From positions 39,691-103,690 of the forward strand of contig CALFWR010000016.1 in NCBI GenBank assembly GCA_937928555.1: 64,000 nucleotides of DNA, in the 5' to 3' direction. Positions 36,267 to 46,078 of this stretch are shown one piece after another. Both the position numbers and the translations under genes were made by a program. The notes beneath the pieces were generated by a model, which worked only from the letters and a program-made list of their open reading frames with translations, had not been told where the DNA came from and made no database searches. Numbering within the stretch: the first letter of the stretch is position 1; the number at the start of each line of letters is the position of its first letter. This DNA comes from an uncultured Pirellulaceae bacterium. Its GTDB lineage: Bacteria > Planctomycetota > Planctomycetia > Pirellulales > Pirellulaceae.

Positions 36267-38883
36267 CCGACCAGGGAAGACCGAGGGAAACGGATTGGGT
36301 TCGTGACCAGATGACCGTACCGCGGTAGGTCAGTTTTGCGGTGCAGGTTTTTGGGGTCACGGTTACTTTACGCGTGCTCTCGGGATTTCCAAAGCGGCCG
36401 ATGATGCGAAAGTTTTTGGTTTCTGGTGTGCCAACGGTGTAGGTCGCAGTGAGGACAAAGTCTCCTCCTGCTCCGATTTCGATGCCGGCGTCGCGCATTT
36501 CGTCGGAAAGCTTGTTTTGGAGTCGGCGATTCATGTTCTCGTTACCCAAGTCGAGGTCAAGTTCGACTTTGTCGCCTTCTCCGAAACTCACAATGTCCGC
36601 ATCGGTGAGACTGTCGGCGTAATTTTGAATCGCGTCCACGTCAAGGCTTTCGTACTTGATGTTCACCGTCCGCGGAGACAGGTCATTGGCGCCTGATCCT
36701 ACGCGTCGCCCACCGGGAGTACCCCCGCCGGAAAAGCCGCCGCGGCCCTCGCTTCGATCGGAGTTGACTTTCGCCACGATCCGGGACGAATTGGAAAAAT
36801 GCTGCACGCCATGGCTGTGCCCTGTGATGCTTCCGATTTCCGCGTTCAGTTTCAGGTCAAAGATTCGGTTGCCAGATGTTTGCAACAGCGTACCGCTGAG
36901 CATCGGAAACGCATCGTCTTCGAAAAAGGCCCGACTGAAGTGGCTTGGCATCCGATGTTGTTTGATGACGTCACCGGATTTGACGTCGTAGATCGCAAGA
37001 TGACGGCCGAAGAGGAACGTGGCTGTTTGGCCATCGGAGTTGATTTGGGCATAGGGACTACCGGCGTGCTTGCTGGTGTCAAATTGTAACCCTCCGCTGC
37101 ACCTTTTCTGCTGCACGTCGATATAGTGCAATGACGAATTCCGTTCGCTGAAGTAAAACACCGCGTTTTGGTTATTGGCAATTTGCATGGTCGTACCATG
37201 TGTCATTTGGCTACCGGCCACGATGTGTGTGGGTTTGATTCGTTCGGTCAGGTCGAAGAAAACAAGATCGCCGTGGAAGTTCAGAATCGCGCCCTTTTCG
37301 TCGGTAAACATGTGGGCTTTGGGTGTGTGAAAGGTCTTGTACGGCACGACGGCGAGTTTTTCCAGTTTGCCATCGGTGAACTGCCAGTGTTCCAGTTGTT
37401 GTTTGTCAAACCCGTCTTCGGAGTAGACCAACAGCGTACGTCCTGACGGAGAGATCGTGAGTACTTCGGCATCGTCACCAACCTGTTGAGCGTTGTCGTT
37501 GACGAAGGCATCGCCAGTGTTGACGTCAACGACGGCAAGAACCGGTGCACCGTGGAACGGAGACGACGCCACAAAGGCAACCATTCCGGATTGTTCGGCG
37601 TAGGAGACCCGTGAAATTCTCGCATGATCTGCCAGGTTCAGGCCCACTGAGACGTCGAAGGAATTGTTCCGCAGCGTCAGAGGTTGAAGTTGCGACGAAG
37701 CCATCTCGGGTGATTTGGTGTTCAGCGGGATGGACTTCATTTTGGCAGCATCCTTGGATGCCACAGCGCTGGCCTCGTAGAAGTCAATCAGTTCCGCCCG
37801 GCGAGCGAACAGGACTTGCAGTGATTCGTCGAAATCACCGGGCCCGGGGTCGGCGGCAGTATCGCTGGCCTTAACGAGTTTGTCGCGGTTCTTTTTTACG
37901 TACTTCTGGTCCTTGTCACCGAGTTTCGAGAGAGGAACCTTTTTGATGTCGCCGTCGTTGGTTTTGAGAACCAGCGTTTCGTTGTCGGTGATGTCAACGA
38001 GTGCCGCTTTGATGGTGAATTTGCCGTTGCTGGAAGACCACGTGCGCGATTTCAGGGGACGCACCGGACGGTCGTATAGCCACCAGTTGCCATGAATGGG
38101 TCGGGCGGATTCCAGTTCTCCATCCTCGTCAACGCCCTGGACTTCGCCGCCAAAGTTCAAAGACGTGACGATGCCGAGTCCTTTTTTCCCATGCCGGTCG
38201 AAGAACACAATGTCGCCGATGAACATGTTGTTGTTGCCCCGAGCGATTCTGTCGTGGCGTTTTTGAATCTGCATGTAAAGGGAACGACGCTCGATCAGGG
38301 CAAGGACGGCTTCGGGGAAATCTTCCTCTTCTTCGGCCGCGAAAAGATCATCAGACTCGTCGCCTTTGATGAAGGTTTGGTCTTCGTCGCTAAGTTTGGC
38401 GATGGGGATTTTGATGGTTTTGCCGTTGGATTTTTTCTTCAGCCGGACGTCTGTCCCTTCGACGCGAACGAGGGCCGCTTCGATGGTCGATTTGCCGTCT
38501 TTGGATCGCCACATGCGGACTTCGGAGCCTTTCTCGGCTTTCCTTGCTGCGATGCTGTCGATAACTTCCCAGTTGGAGCTCTTTAAGGGAACGCGGTCGA
38601 TTGTAAATTCCATTTCTCTGCCTCCGCCGCGGCGGACTCCTCTTTTTTCCCGCTGGCGTTCGACGGTGACAAGAACGCGATTGACCTCCATGACTAGGCC
38701 GTACACGACACCGTCAGCGGCAGAGTCATATTCGATGATGTCGCCCATGGCGGGTGCGCTGTCCTGTTGCGGCATCGCTGCCCAGGACCGGGAGCTGAAA
38801 ACGAAAACGGCGGCCATCGCCAAGCTCAGGCAAGTCAAAAGTGAAGCGGATTTCAGTTTTGAGAAGGAAGTGGAAGTCAGCAT
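36139..38883 (-). CDS. Secreted protein with two SHD1 domains and a propeller-like middle
   Basis: A 914-residue protein. I start at ATG 38883 because MLTSTSFSKLKSASLLTCLS, followed by LAMAAVFVFSSRSWA, is a signal peptide. The longer frame from 39111 would overlap the divergent gene. SHD1 (SLA1-homology) domains lie at about 122-176 (VRMWRSKDGKSTIEAALVRV, TIKIPIAKLSDEDQTFI) and 279-332 (RTWSSSNGKFTIKAALVDI, VPLSKLGDKDQKYV). The middle has WD/propeller-like strands (VLTISPSGRTLLVYSEDG). The last about 150 residues form a further beta-rich domain (GDFVLTATYTVGTPETKNF). SHD1 proteins are common in planctomycetes and of unknown role. Confidence 0.8.
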   Translation of the reverse strand: MLTSTSFSKLKSASLLTCLSLAMAAVFVFSSRSWAAMPQQDSAPAMGDIIEYDSAADGVVYGLVMEVNRVLVTVERQREKRGVRRGGGREMEFTIDRVPLKSSNWEVIDSIAARKAEKGSEVRMWRSKDGKSTIEAALVRVEGTDVRLKKKSNGKTIKIPIAKLSDEDQTFIKGDESDDLFAAEEEEDFPEAVLALIERRSLYMQIQKRHDRIARGNNNMFIGDIVFFDRHGKKGLGIVTSLNFGGEVQGVDEDGELESARPIHGNWWLYDRPVRPLKSRTWSSSNGKFTIKAALVDITDNETLVLKTNDGDIKKVPLSKLGDKDQKYVKKNRDKLVKASDTAADPGPGDFDESLQVLFARRAELIDFYEASAVASKDAAKMKSIPLNTKSPEMASSQLQPLTLRNNSFDVSVGLNLADHARISRVSYAEQSGMVAFVASSPFHGAPVLAVVDVNTGDAFVNDNAQQVGDDAEVLTISPSGRTLLVYSEDGFDKQQLEHWQFTDGKLEKLAVVPYKTFHTPKAHMFTDEKGAILNFHGDLVFFDLTERIKPTHIVAGSQMTHGTTMQIANNQNAVFYFSERNSSLHYIDVQQKRCSGGLQFDTSKHAGSPYAQINSDGQTATFLFGRHLAIYDVKSGDVIKQHRMPSHFSRAFFEDDAFPMLSGTLLQTSGNRIFDLKLNAEIGSITGHSHGVQHFSNSSRIVAKVNSDRSEGRGGFSGGGTPGGRRVGSGANDLSPRTVNIKYESLDVDAIQNYADSLTDADIVSFGEGDKVELDLDLGNENMNRRLQNKLSDEMRDAGIEIGAGGDFVLTATYTVGTPETKNFRIIGRFGNPESTRKVTVTPKTCTAKLTYRGTVIWSRTQSVSLGLPWSVEDLDDRVKRSSNLSAANLLDFKYPVDLRVLHPEKVRKFSWR

Positions 38884-38998
38884 GAGATTTTTTAATGGTG
38901 GAAGGTTACCGACAATTGCTTTTACAATAACGGAAATGGATGTCCTTTTCATCACTTTGACAGGATAATGGCGGGCATCGAATAACTGGAATCGTAGA

Positions 38999-41900
38999 AT
39001 GTGCCAAAAAATCTGGTTTTGCTTTTGTATATCCCTGATTGGGGCCTGCTGGTTTGCCGGCAAAGGCCGGGCTGAGGAGATTCCTGTTGAATTGCCCGAC
39101 GGCTTTGCCATTCGAAAGCTTGCCGGTGACGCCCTGGTGCCGGACGCTTCGTGCCTTGGGCTTGATCCTCAAGGGCACCCGATTGTTGCCGGTCCCGGGT
39201 ATCTGAAACGCCTGCGACGGGCCGAGGGTGGCGACTCTTGGGTGGCCGAAGAGCTGGCGGCGTTTCAGGGTATCGCGCAGGGGATTTGTTTTGACAGTGG
39301 GCGGTTGTGGTTGACTGTCGATGGCGCGATCCTGCGTTCATTGCCGCGGATTGATCCGGGCAAGCCTTTTGAGTTCGAAAAAATCTGCCCCATCACTACG
39401 GGCAAAGAACATGGTGCCCACGCGGTGAGGCGCGGTCCCGATGGCTGGATGTATGTGCTTTGCGGGAACCATACCGACATCCGCAACGAGTTCCACCGTT
39501 TGAAGACGTCGCCCATCAAAAAGCCGCGCGCCGGATTCCTGATGCGATTTCGACCCGATGTGACGCCGGAGAACTTTGCTGCCGAGGTCGTCTGCCACGG
39601 TTTTCGCAACGCTTATGATTTCGATTTTGACAAACAGGGGCGGATCCATGTGTACGACAGCGATGGCGAGCGGGATGTTTCGCTTCCCTGGTACCGGCCG
39701 ACGCGTTTGTTTCAGGTTCAACCGGGCGACGATGCAGGTTGGATGTCGGTAAGCTGGAAACGGCCGACAAGTTTCTTTGACATGCCAAAGTTGATCGGAG
39801 CTTTTGGTCGTGGCAGTCCCACCGGGGTCGAGCTCTACGACCACGGTGCCTTTGGTGGTGCTTGGCAGCAAGCCATGTTTGTTGGCGATTGGACGTTTGG
39901 CCGAATCGGTGTGGCCCGGTTCGATCGAAGCAGCGGTCGCTATGGCGACGTTGAAACTTTTGCGCAGCCTGTCGAGCATTTTGGATTCGCGATTACGGAT
40001 TTGGAAGTAACTCCGCGGGGCACGTTGCTAGTGACGACAGGCGGACGGGGAACCGAAGGTGCTTTGTTCGAGATTTATCAGACCGATGCCAATATCCGCG
40101 ACCGGATGCAGTCTGGTGACGATCCGGCGACTAGGTTGGCCCGGGAGTTGCGTTGTTCGTTGAAGTCTTACGACCGTCAGTTCGTGAACGAGTTGTTGGA
40201 AGCTGGCCAAGCGGCTGCCGATGCCGAGGTGGTCACCGAAGTCCTGATCGCGCTTGCGCGTCAGTCTGCTGATTCGGACCTGTTGGGAGCGGATGTATCC
40301 CGGCAGTTGTCCGGACTGCTGAACAAAAGTCTGCGGGCTTATGCTGGCGATCGTCAAGTCCTCAACGCGGCAAGGTTTCTGGTGCGGTCATTGTGTAGCG
40401 AAGACCTGACGATCGTTCGTGAGGATCTGGAGAGGCAATGTTTGGCTCGTGTTCTGCCTCCGGCCCGAACAGCGACAGGGCTTGAATCGCAGATTCGAAA
40501 TATTGGTCAAGAGTTTGCGGTGGCTTCCAAGGCCGATGCTCGGCTGGATCTGCTGCGTCGTTTGCAGTTGGCCGTTGGTGGTTGTATCGATGGTGGATCG
40601 AGCGTGTTTGCATCCAGTACCGCCGCCAGCAACCTTGAACTGACCGAAGAAGGTGAAAAAGTCCTGGGCCAGATTCTTGTTCAGGCTCTCGATGACAGGC
40701 CGCTGTGGGAGCAGGCCGCCCGTGTTGCGGGTATGTATCGCTACCCGGGTAATGAAATTGCCAAAAAACTGGTGGAGAAACTTGAACTGATCGACGACCC
40801 GGTGCGAAAGATTCACTTGTTGATTGCGATCGCGAGGGTCTCTGGTCAACGTGATGAATCAATGAGAAAAGTTCTTGCCAGTAACTTGCTGAAACTGCGC
40901 GAGAGCATCCAGGCGAAAGGCCTTCCGATCGACCGGAACTGGAATCCACGCATGCGTGAGCTTGTGCGAAGCCTGTTCCGGGACCCGGAGTTGGTTGAAG
41001 AAGTCGTTGGCAGCGAATTTGGCAGGCCCAGTCAGGTTTGGATGTTCGATGCGTTGCCCAACGCGTTCCGCGAGCAGGCAGCAGCCAGCGTGATGGACCG
41101 GATGCTTGAAGATCGCAGTAGTGTCACGGCGGAACAGTTACGCTGCACGATCTATCATCGAAACTATCTGAATATCGTGAGGAGCTTTTCCGGTGATGTC
41201 CGGTTCACCGACATGGTGGTGTTGGCTGTGGGTGCGGTGCCGGTCGCGGGTGATCGCGATGTTCTTTGTCGTGGGCTACGGTCCCTGAATCCGAAAGTCG
41301 CCAAACAGTCAGCGATTGGGCTTCGAAAGCTGTCGTTGCAAACTCCAAAAGAATCGGAGTACGAATCGGTGATGTCGAAGCTTGAGATGGCCGGTTTTTC
41401 AGACGCAGAAGTATCAGTCAAAGATCAGCTTGTCCGCTTGCTTCGTCAGTGGACCGATCGCGAGCACGGATACCAGTTCAAAGCCTATGGCGACGACCCG
41501 GACGTGAAGTCGCAACAACGACGGGTAATCGCGAAATGGAGAGCGTGGTTGGCAAGCGAAGGGCTTGTGCAAAAGTCATCCCCGGCAAAGCCATCGGCGG
41601 TTCTGGACCGATTGGCAAAAGTAGATTTCTCCTCGGGCGATTCGGTGCGGGGCCAGGTGGTCTTTGAGGCCCGGCAATGCGCCAAGTGCCATTTGGCTGG
41701 CGGTCGCAACGCTGGCCCGCGATTGGAAGGGCTGGCGTCACGGTTTTCCAGAGAAGACGTTTTCAGGTCCATCGTCTACCCACATGCGAACGTGCCCGAT
41801 CGTTACCGCGCGATCACGGTTCTGACTGACGAAGGCCAAACCTATCGCGGTTCGGTGGTTTACGAATCGACCGACGGCATCATGTTGGCCTTGTCCAGCG

Positions 41901-42034
41901 GCGAGATCGTACGGGTCGATGATGAGAATATCGAGGAGCGGGTTTCGTCAACGAAGTCGCTGATGCCCGAAGGTTTGTTGGACGGGATCAGCGATCAGGA
42001 AATTGCTGACTTGTGGAGTTTTCTGTCCAGGTGA
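38999..42034 (+). CDS. Secreted PVC-type heme-binding CxxCH protein (membrane-bound dehydrogenase-like)
   Basis: A 1011-residue protein with a signal peptide (MCQKIWFCFCISLIGACWFA). The N-terminal half is a six-bladed propeller of the glucose/sorbosone-dehydrogenase type (LPDGFAIRKLAGDALVPDAS; HAVRRGPDGWMYVLCGNHTD; GFRNAYDFDFDKQGRIHVYD). A helical repeat region (about 350-870) follows. The C-terminus has a cytochrome-c-like domain with C894-A-K-C897-H898, preceded by GQVVFEARQ and ending SLMPEGLLDGISDQEIADLW, where the Met is the likely distal ligand. This is the planctomycete heme-binding family. The substrate is unknown. It is divergent from the SHD1 gene across 115 bp. Confidence 0.9.
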   Translation: MCQKIWFCFCISLIGACWFAGKGRAEEIPVELPDGFAIRKLAGDALVPDASCLGLDPQGHPIVAGPGYLKRLRRAEGGDSWVAEELAAFQGIAQGICFDSGRLWLTVDGAILRSLPRIDPGKPFEFEKICPITTGKEHGAHAVRRGPDGWMYVLCGNHTDIRNEFHRLKTSPIKKPRAGFLMRFRPDVTPENFAAEVVCHGFRNAYDFDFDKQGRIHVYDSDGERDVSLPWYRPTRLFQVQPGDDAGWMSVSWKRPTSFFDMPKLIGAFGRGSPTGVELYDHGAFGGAWQQAMFVGDWTFGRIGVARFDRSSGRYGDVETFAQPVEHFGFAITDLEVTPRGTLLVTTGGRGTEGALFEIYQTDANIRDRMQSGDDPATRLARELRCSLKSYDRQFVNELLEAGQAAADAEVVTEVLIALARQSADSDLLGADVSRQLSGLLNKSLRAYAGDRQVLNAARFLVRSLCSEDLTIVREDLERQCLARVLPPARTATGLESQIRNIGQEFAVASKADARLDLLRRLQLAVGGCIDGGSSVFASSTAASNLELTEEGEKVLGQILVQALDDRPLWEQAARVAGMYRYPGNEIAKKLVEKLELIDDPVRKIHLLIAIARVSGQRDESMRKVLASNLLKLRESIQAKGLPIDRNWNPRMRELVRSLFRDPELVEEVVGSEFGRPSQVWMFDALPNAFREQAAASVMDRMLEDRSSVTAEQLRCTIYHRNYLNIVRSFSGDVRFTDMVVLAVGAVPVAGDRDVLCRGLRSLNPKVAKQSAIGLRKLSLQTPKESEYESVMSKLEMAGFSDAEVSVKDQLVRLLRQWTDREHGYQFKAYGDDPDVKSQQRRVIAKWRAWLASEGLVQKSSPAKPSAVLDRLAKVDFSSGDSVRGQVVFEARQCAKCHLAGGRNAGPRLEGLASRFSREDVFRSIVYPHANVPDRYRAITVLTDEGQTYRGSVVYESTDGIMLALSSGEIVRVDDENIEERVSSTKSLMPEGLLDGISDQEIADLWSFLSR

Positions 42035-42076
42035 ACTGACGCGTTTGCAGTTTCGTTTTTGGCAGCATTGATGGCG

Positions 42077-42895
42077 CTAACCGTCTTCGCTGGAAATGTA
42101 CTGACGATTCACTACGACGTAGCAGCCGATCAACAGCGTCGCCGCGGTCACGATGGCGACCGCTCCCACGTGCAACCATGCAGGATCCGGCGGACCGTAG
42201 ATCATTTCGTATTCGATTTTGCTGTCCGGCAGGAACCAGCCCAGCCAAAGCTCACCCAGTCGTCGGAGGTGGTAGCTGACGGTCAGTCGATTGACGATCG
42301 CCGGGAGCGTGGAAAGAATGGTTTCCCAGCCAATCAAAAAACCTGCTCCAACAACCATCGCCCGTTTGATAAACAGGGTGCCGATCATCGACAGCACCGC
42401 GCTGTAGGCGATGCTGGCCATGAGAAAAATCAAACACAGTCGGCTCCATTTCCTCCAGGCCTCGGCGTCGGTCCCCAAAGATCCGTTGTAGTTGGCGATC
42501 AGTGTACACAGCGTCAGGCCAATAAACGCGATTGCAAACGAAACGATGACCGAAGTAAGGTACTTCCCTAGGAAGTTCGCAATTCTGCCGCCGGGACGCA
42601 TCGCAATAAACGCCCAGGTCTTACCTTCCAATTCTCCCGCGACCACCGGCGTGGCCCAGAGTAACAATGAAAGCAAACAAACCAGAGCGACCAGAAAGAT
42701 GATCGTGAACAGTACGTAGGCGAGAACGTTATCGGCGGCATTGCCGGGCGCCCGACTGGCACCGAATAGCAGCAGCCACAAAATTCCGGGAGGAACCAGC
42801 GACAGCAGCACCATCGAAACGATCCGCTGAATGTTGAAAGAGCGGTGCAGTTCGAACCGCACCGTCGCCAAGGCACCCATGATCCAGTTTTTCAC
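42077..42895 (-). CDS. ABC-2 type transporter permease (second pair)
   Basis: A 272-residue protein with about six membrane segments (VSMVLLSLVPPGILWLLLF, VLFTIIFLVALVCLLSLLLW, YLTSVIVSFAIAFIGLTLC, LCLIFLMASIAYSAVLSMIG, and a last one IVTAATLLIGCYVVV). GELEGKTWAFIAMRPGGR resembles the coupling-helix region of ABC-2 permeases. It starts at GTG 42895, which overlaps the stop of the ATPase gene (GTGA). An ATG 15 bp inside is an alternative. Confidence 0.82.
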   Translation of the reverse strand: MKNWIMGALATVRFELHRSFNIQRIVSMVLLSLVPPGILWLLLFGASRAPGNAADNVLAYVLFTIIFLVALVCLLSLLLWATPVVAGELEGKTWAFIAMRPGGRIANFLGKYLTSVIVSFAIAFIGLTLCTLIANYNGSLGTDAEAWRKWSRLCLIFLMASIAYSAVLSMIGTLFIKRAMVVGAGFLIGWETILSTLPAIVNRLTVSYHLRRLGELWLGWFLPDSKIEYEMIYGPPDPAWLHVGAVAIVTAATLLIGCYVVVNRQYISSEDG

Positions 42896-43839
42896 AGGAT
42901 GGCTCCTTTCTGAAGCTCGCCGCGGTGAATCTTCATCAGAGTCGCAAACAGGGATTGCAGCGATTCATCGGTGGAATTCAACTCGTTGATCGGAACGCCC
43001 TCTTTGGCTGCAATCTCAAGCAGCGCCCTGTAGACTTCGTTTGCCGAAAGCGTTTCGACTTCCATTTCGTCATCCGCAGTAAAGTTAATCGAACCCAGGG
43101 CGCAGCGCTGGGACAGCAGGCTGGCAAGTTTTGCCACCTGCGGACTTTTGATGACCAGCGTGTTGGGCGAATTGGCCAAAATGCGGCGGACTTCTTCGGG
43201 AGACCCCGACGCCATCAATCGTCCGCCATAGATCAGCAAAAATGATGGCTGAACCGCTTCGACTTCGTGGAGAATATGGCTGGCCAAGATCAGGCTTTTT
43301 CCATTGGCACCCCAGTCCTTGAGGAACTCGGTCATCTCGAAACGCCCGACCGGATCGAGCCCATTGAAAGGTTCGTCCAGGATCAGCAGTTGCGGATCGT
43401 GCGCGATCGCCTGGGCCAGTTTTGCCCGCTGCCGCATCCCGAGCGAGTACTCGGACATCGGCCGATTCACCACGTGGGTTAACTTGACCCGCTCGAGTGC
43501 CTCGCCGGCGCGTTTCTTTGCCGCCGCATAACCAAAGCCGTGCATCTGGACCATGTAAGTCACCCACTGCAAGCTCGTCACACGCGGATACGAAATCTCC
43601 AGTGCCGGACAGTGGCCGACTTGCCGCAGCAGTCCACTGCGTTTGAAGGGGTTTTTTCCAAACAGTTCCACCGAACCGAGCGTGGGGTTTAGCTGGCCCA
43701 GAATCAGGTTGATCAAAGTTGTCTTTCCGGATCCATTGGGCCCCAAAAGCCCATAGGTTCCCGGCTGAAGGTCCAGGCTGATTTCGTTAACGCCGATGAC
43801 GGTCTTGTAGAGCTTGGTGACTTTGTCGAGCTTGATCAT
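42892..43839 (-). CDS. ABC transporter ATPase (second pair)
   Basis: A 315-residue ATPase. Walker A is GPNGSGKTT, the signature is YSLGMRQRAKLAQAIAHDPQ, Walker B is LLILDEPFNGLDP, and the switch His lies in LILASHILHEV. The about 100-residue C-terminal extension (TLVIKSPQVAKLASLLSQRC) is typical of drug/Na+-type ABC-2 exporters. It overlaps its permease by GTGA and lies 9 bp after the first permease gene. Confidence 0.92.
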   Translation of the reverse strand: MIKLDKVTKLYKTVIGVNEISLDLQPGTYGLLGPNGSGKTTLINLILGQLNPTLGSVELFGKNPFKRSGLLRQVGHCPALEISYPRVTSLQWVTYMVQMHGFGYAAAKKRAGEALERVKLTHVVNRPMSEYSLGMRQRAKLAQAIAHDPQLLILDEPFNGLDPVGRFEMTEFLKDWGANGKSLILASHILHEVEAVQPSFLLIYGGRLMASGSPEEVRRILANSPNTLVIKSPQVAKLASLLSQRCALGSINFTADDEMEVETLSANEVYRALLEIAAKEGVPINELNSTDESLQSLFATLMKIHRGELQKGAIL

Positions 43840-43848
43840 GCCGGTCTC

Positions 43849-45033
43849 CTATGCTCTCAGTGGGGCGGTAACGCGTCGAAACAGCACCAGCAGTCCGATG
43901 ACGGTGATCGCAATCAGGATGGCCAGAGAAAAGTACGCATCGGAGAACGGTTTGAATCCAAAAATCCAGGATTGGACATCGCCCAGGGTGTTGTAGATTG
44001 AAATGTTGCTCCACCGTTGCACCACGTCGCTGTTGAGGACTTCGGCAGCATCGACGTTCGAACGAATTGCAGTTCCGATCAGAACGGTGAGCCATGTTCC
44101 GTGTCCCAAAATCCAGATCCCGAACCAGGCGAAACTTGCAAATCGGCTTTCGGTGGTCAGCGATGAAAGTGCCGTGGACAGGACCGCCGTGGGGATGATC
44201 AAAACCAGCGATGCGAGGATGATTCGCAGCGGGATGTCCAGCGTCGAAGCGATGACTTCGGTGTTGGGTGACATCATGATACCAAACAGGTACAGCGTCA
44301 GGGCAGGAAACGTCGACACTAGGAAGATGTAAAATGCGGGCACCGCAAGCTTGCCCACGATGTATTCCAGTTTGCCAATGGGGCGAGAAAAGTACAGCAG
44401 GTAGGCTCTGGAGCGAAGGTCATGAGAGATCAAGCCCGGCGAGATGGTCCCGATCAAAATCAGAATCAGGAACGCTTGCGAGTAGCGAAAGAAAGTCATC
44501 AGCAGCCATGCCCACAGTCGATTGCGGGCTTCACTGGTGTCTTCGGCGTCGCGTATCGAATTCGAAAGTGCCCTGACGCCGGGAATGTTCCGGAACATGT
44601 CGTCCAGATTTTCGGCAGCGGCCCGCTGGTTGGTTCTTTTGCCAAGTTCCTTTTTGAGCGACTCGACGTCGATGCCTCTGCTGGCTCCGAAAGTTTCCAG
44701 CAACGTCAACGAAAACTTGCCCGTCTTTTTGATTTCCTGTCTAAGCTGGTCACGTTGCTTCAGCGACATCTGCACGCCGGTTTCTTTTTCAACCGCGTCG
44801 ATCAGCTGGTCCGCAGAAACGGCTTGCTGGACCGGTTGCTCGAAAGATTGACCGATCAGAAAAAACGCCACGCCCCAGTAGAGCACCGGAATCCAGGCAA
44901 CAACGAGGATCCGCCGCATCCAGCGATTCTTGCCCGCCAGTGCGATTCCCGAGTTGGCGATCATGGACAGACGCGACCACATCGATTTAAGCTTCCCGTT
45001 CCACGGCCGATAGCCAAGATCATGAATCGGCAA
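43849..45033 (-). CDS. ABC-2 type transporter permease (first pair)
   Basis: A 394-residue protein. I start at TTG 45033, because AGGAGG (45040-45045) lies 6 nt upstream and the product then begins LPIHDLGYRPWNGKLKSMW, the expected N-terminal signature of this planctomycete permease group. The frame from 45096 would run back into the ATPase gene by 77 bp. Segments include ILVVAWIPVLYWGVAFFL, AFLILILIGTISPGLI, FYIFLVSTFPALTLYLFGI and SLAILIAITVIGLLVLF. A soluble loop of about 110 residues (QMSLKQRDQLRQEIKKTGKF) follows the first helix. The start overlaps the ATPase stop by 14 bp. Confidence 0.82.
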   Translation of the reverse strand: MPIHDLGYRPWNGKLKSMWSRLSMIANSGIALAGKNRWMRRILVVAWIPVLYWGVAFFLIGQSFEQPVQQAVSADQLIDAVEKETGVQMSLKQRDQLRQEIKKTGKFSLTLLETFGASRGIDVESLKKELGKRTNQRAAAENLDDMFRNIPGVRALSNSIRDAEDTSEARNRLWAWLLMTFFRYSQAFLILILIGTISPGLISHDLRSRAYLLYFSRPIGKLEYIVGKLAVPAFYIFLVSTFPALTLYLFGIMMSPNTEVIASTLDIPLRIILASLVLIIPTAVLSTALSSLTTESRFASFAWFGIWILGHGTWLTVLIGTAIRSNVDAAEVLNSDVVQRWSNISIYNTLGDVQSWIFGFKPFSDAYFSLAILIAITVIGLLVLFRRVTAPLRA

Positions 45034-45958
45034 CGTTGGCCTCCTGAACGGTTTGCATAAAGATCTCTTCAAGGCTGTTTTTTGCAGGCACGACACTGTG
45101 AATCAGAACGCCGGCGGCATCGGCCGATTGCCAAATCAGCTGCGTCAGGTCGCTGTCGGATGGATTACTGACTTTTAGTTCAATATCCCTTTCGCCATCG
45201 GTGACTTCTAGACGACTGCCGGCAAGCCGCGATTTGAACGTTTTTGGGTCGCCTTCAAAGCGAACCGTGACCGTTGGTTTGGACGTTTGGTTGAGCGTTT
45301 CGAGGCGATCGTTAAGCCGCAGTCGGCCTTTGGCCAAAATGACCACGTGGTCGCAGATCGCCTGGACGTCGGGAAGAATGTGGGTCGAAAGCACGACCGA
45401 TTTGCCACTTTGCTCGCTCAGAATCCTGATACGCTTGAGGAGAGCTTCTCTTTCTTCCGGATCCAACCCGGAGGTCGGTTCGTCCAGAATCAGGAACTCC
45501 GGGTCGTGTACGATGGCCGCCGCGAATTTGACTTTCTGGCGCATCCCTGTCGAATACGTTTCGATCTCGCGGTAGCGCTCCTGCTTCATGCCACAAAAGT
45601 CCAGAATCTCGTGACCGCGGCGGAGCGCTTCGATCGGCGGAAGCCCCGAAAGCCCGCCGGCAAACTGGACCACTTCGATGCCCGTCATTCCCGGAATGTA
45701 GCAATCGTCTTCGGGCATGTAGCCGATCTTGCTGCGGATCCGGCGTCCGTCGCTGTACAACGCGTGTCCCAAAACGGTGCCGCTTCCCGAAGACACCCGA
45801 ATCAAACCCAGAATAATTTTGATCAACGTGGACTTGCCGGCACCGTTGGGGCCCAATAGACCCGTGATGCCTGGTTGGATTTCAAGGTCAACGCCCGAGA
45901 GGGCTGTCGCACTGCGATACTTTTTGACGATGCTCGATAGCTGTATCAGTGCGCTCAT
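45020..45958 (-). CDS. ABC transporter ATPase (first pair)
   Basis: A 312-residue ATPase with Walker A GPNGAGKST, signature YSTGMRQKVKFAAAIVHDP, Walker B FLILDEPTSGLDPEE and switch VVLSTHILPDV. A C-terminal domain of about 80 residues carries FEGDPKTFKSRLAGSRLEV. It is the first gene of a four-gene ABC operon (ATPase, permease, ATPase, permease), so both pairs may act together as one exporter or share regulation. The cargo is unknown. Confidence 0.92.
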   Translation of the reverse strand: MSALIQLSSIVKKYRSATALSGVDLEIQPGITGLLGPNGAGKSTLIKIILGLIRVSSGSGTVLGHALYSDGRRIRSKIGYMPEDDCYIPGMTGIEVVQFAGGLSGLPPIEALRRGHEILDFCGMKQERYREIETYSTGMRQKVKFAAAIVHDPEFLILDEPTSGLDPEEREALLKRIRILSEQSGKSVVLSTHILPDVQAICDHVVILAKGRLRLNDRLETLNQTSKPTVTVRFEGDPKTFKSRLAGSRLEVTDGERDIELKVSNPSDSDLTQLIWQSADAAGVLIHSVVPAKNSLEEIFMQTVQEANVADS

Positions 45959-46078
45959 GCAGTTTCCTGTCCTGGTTGTCTCTGCGGTGGTCAGCGATGC
46001 TGCCGTAATCAGCTATGTAAAAAACGGCGAACGATCCAAAGGTCGCGTCGGTGCCAATTGATCCGATTCCGGACGGAC

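Noticed and set aside
38884..39111. N-terminal extension of the SHD1 protein to the ATG at 39111
   Set aside because: It would overlap the signal peptide of the divergent heme protein and place the SHD1 signal peptide 76 residues inside the chain.
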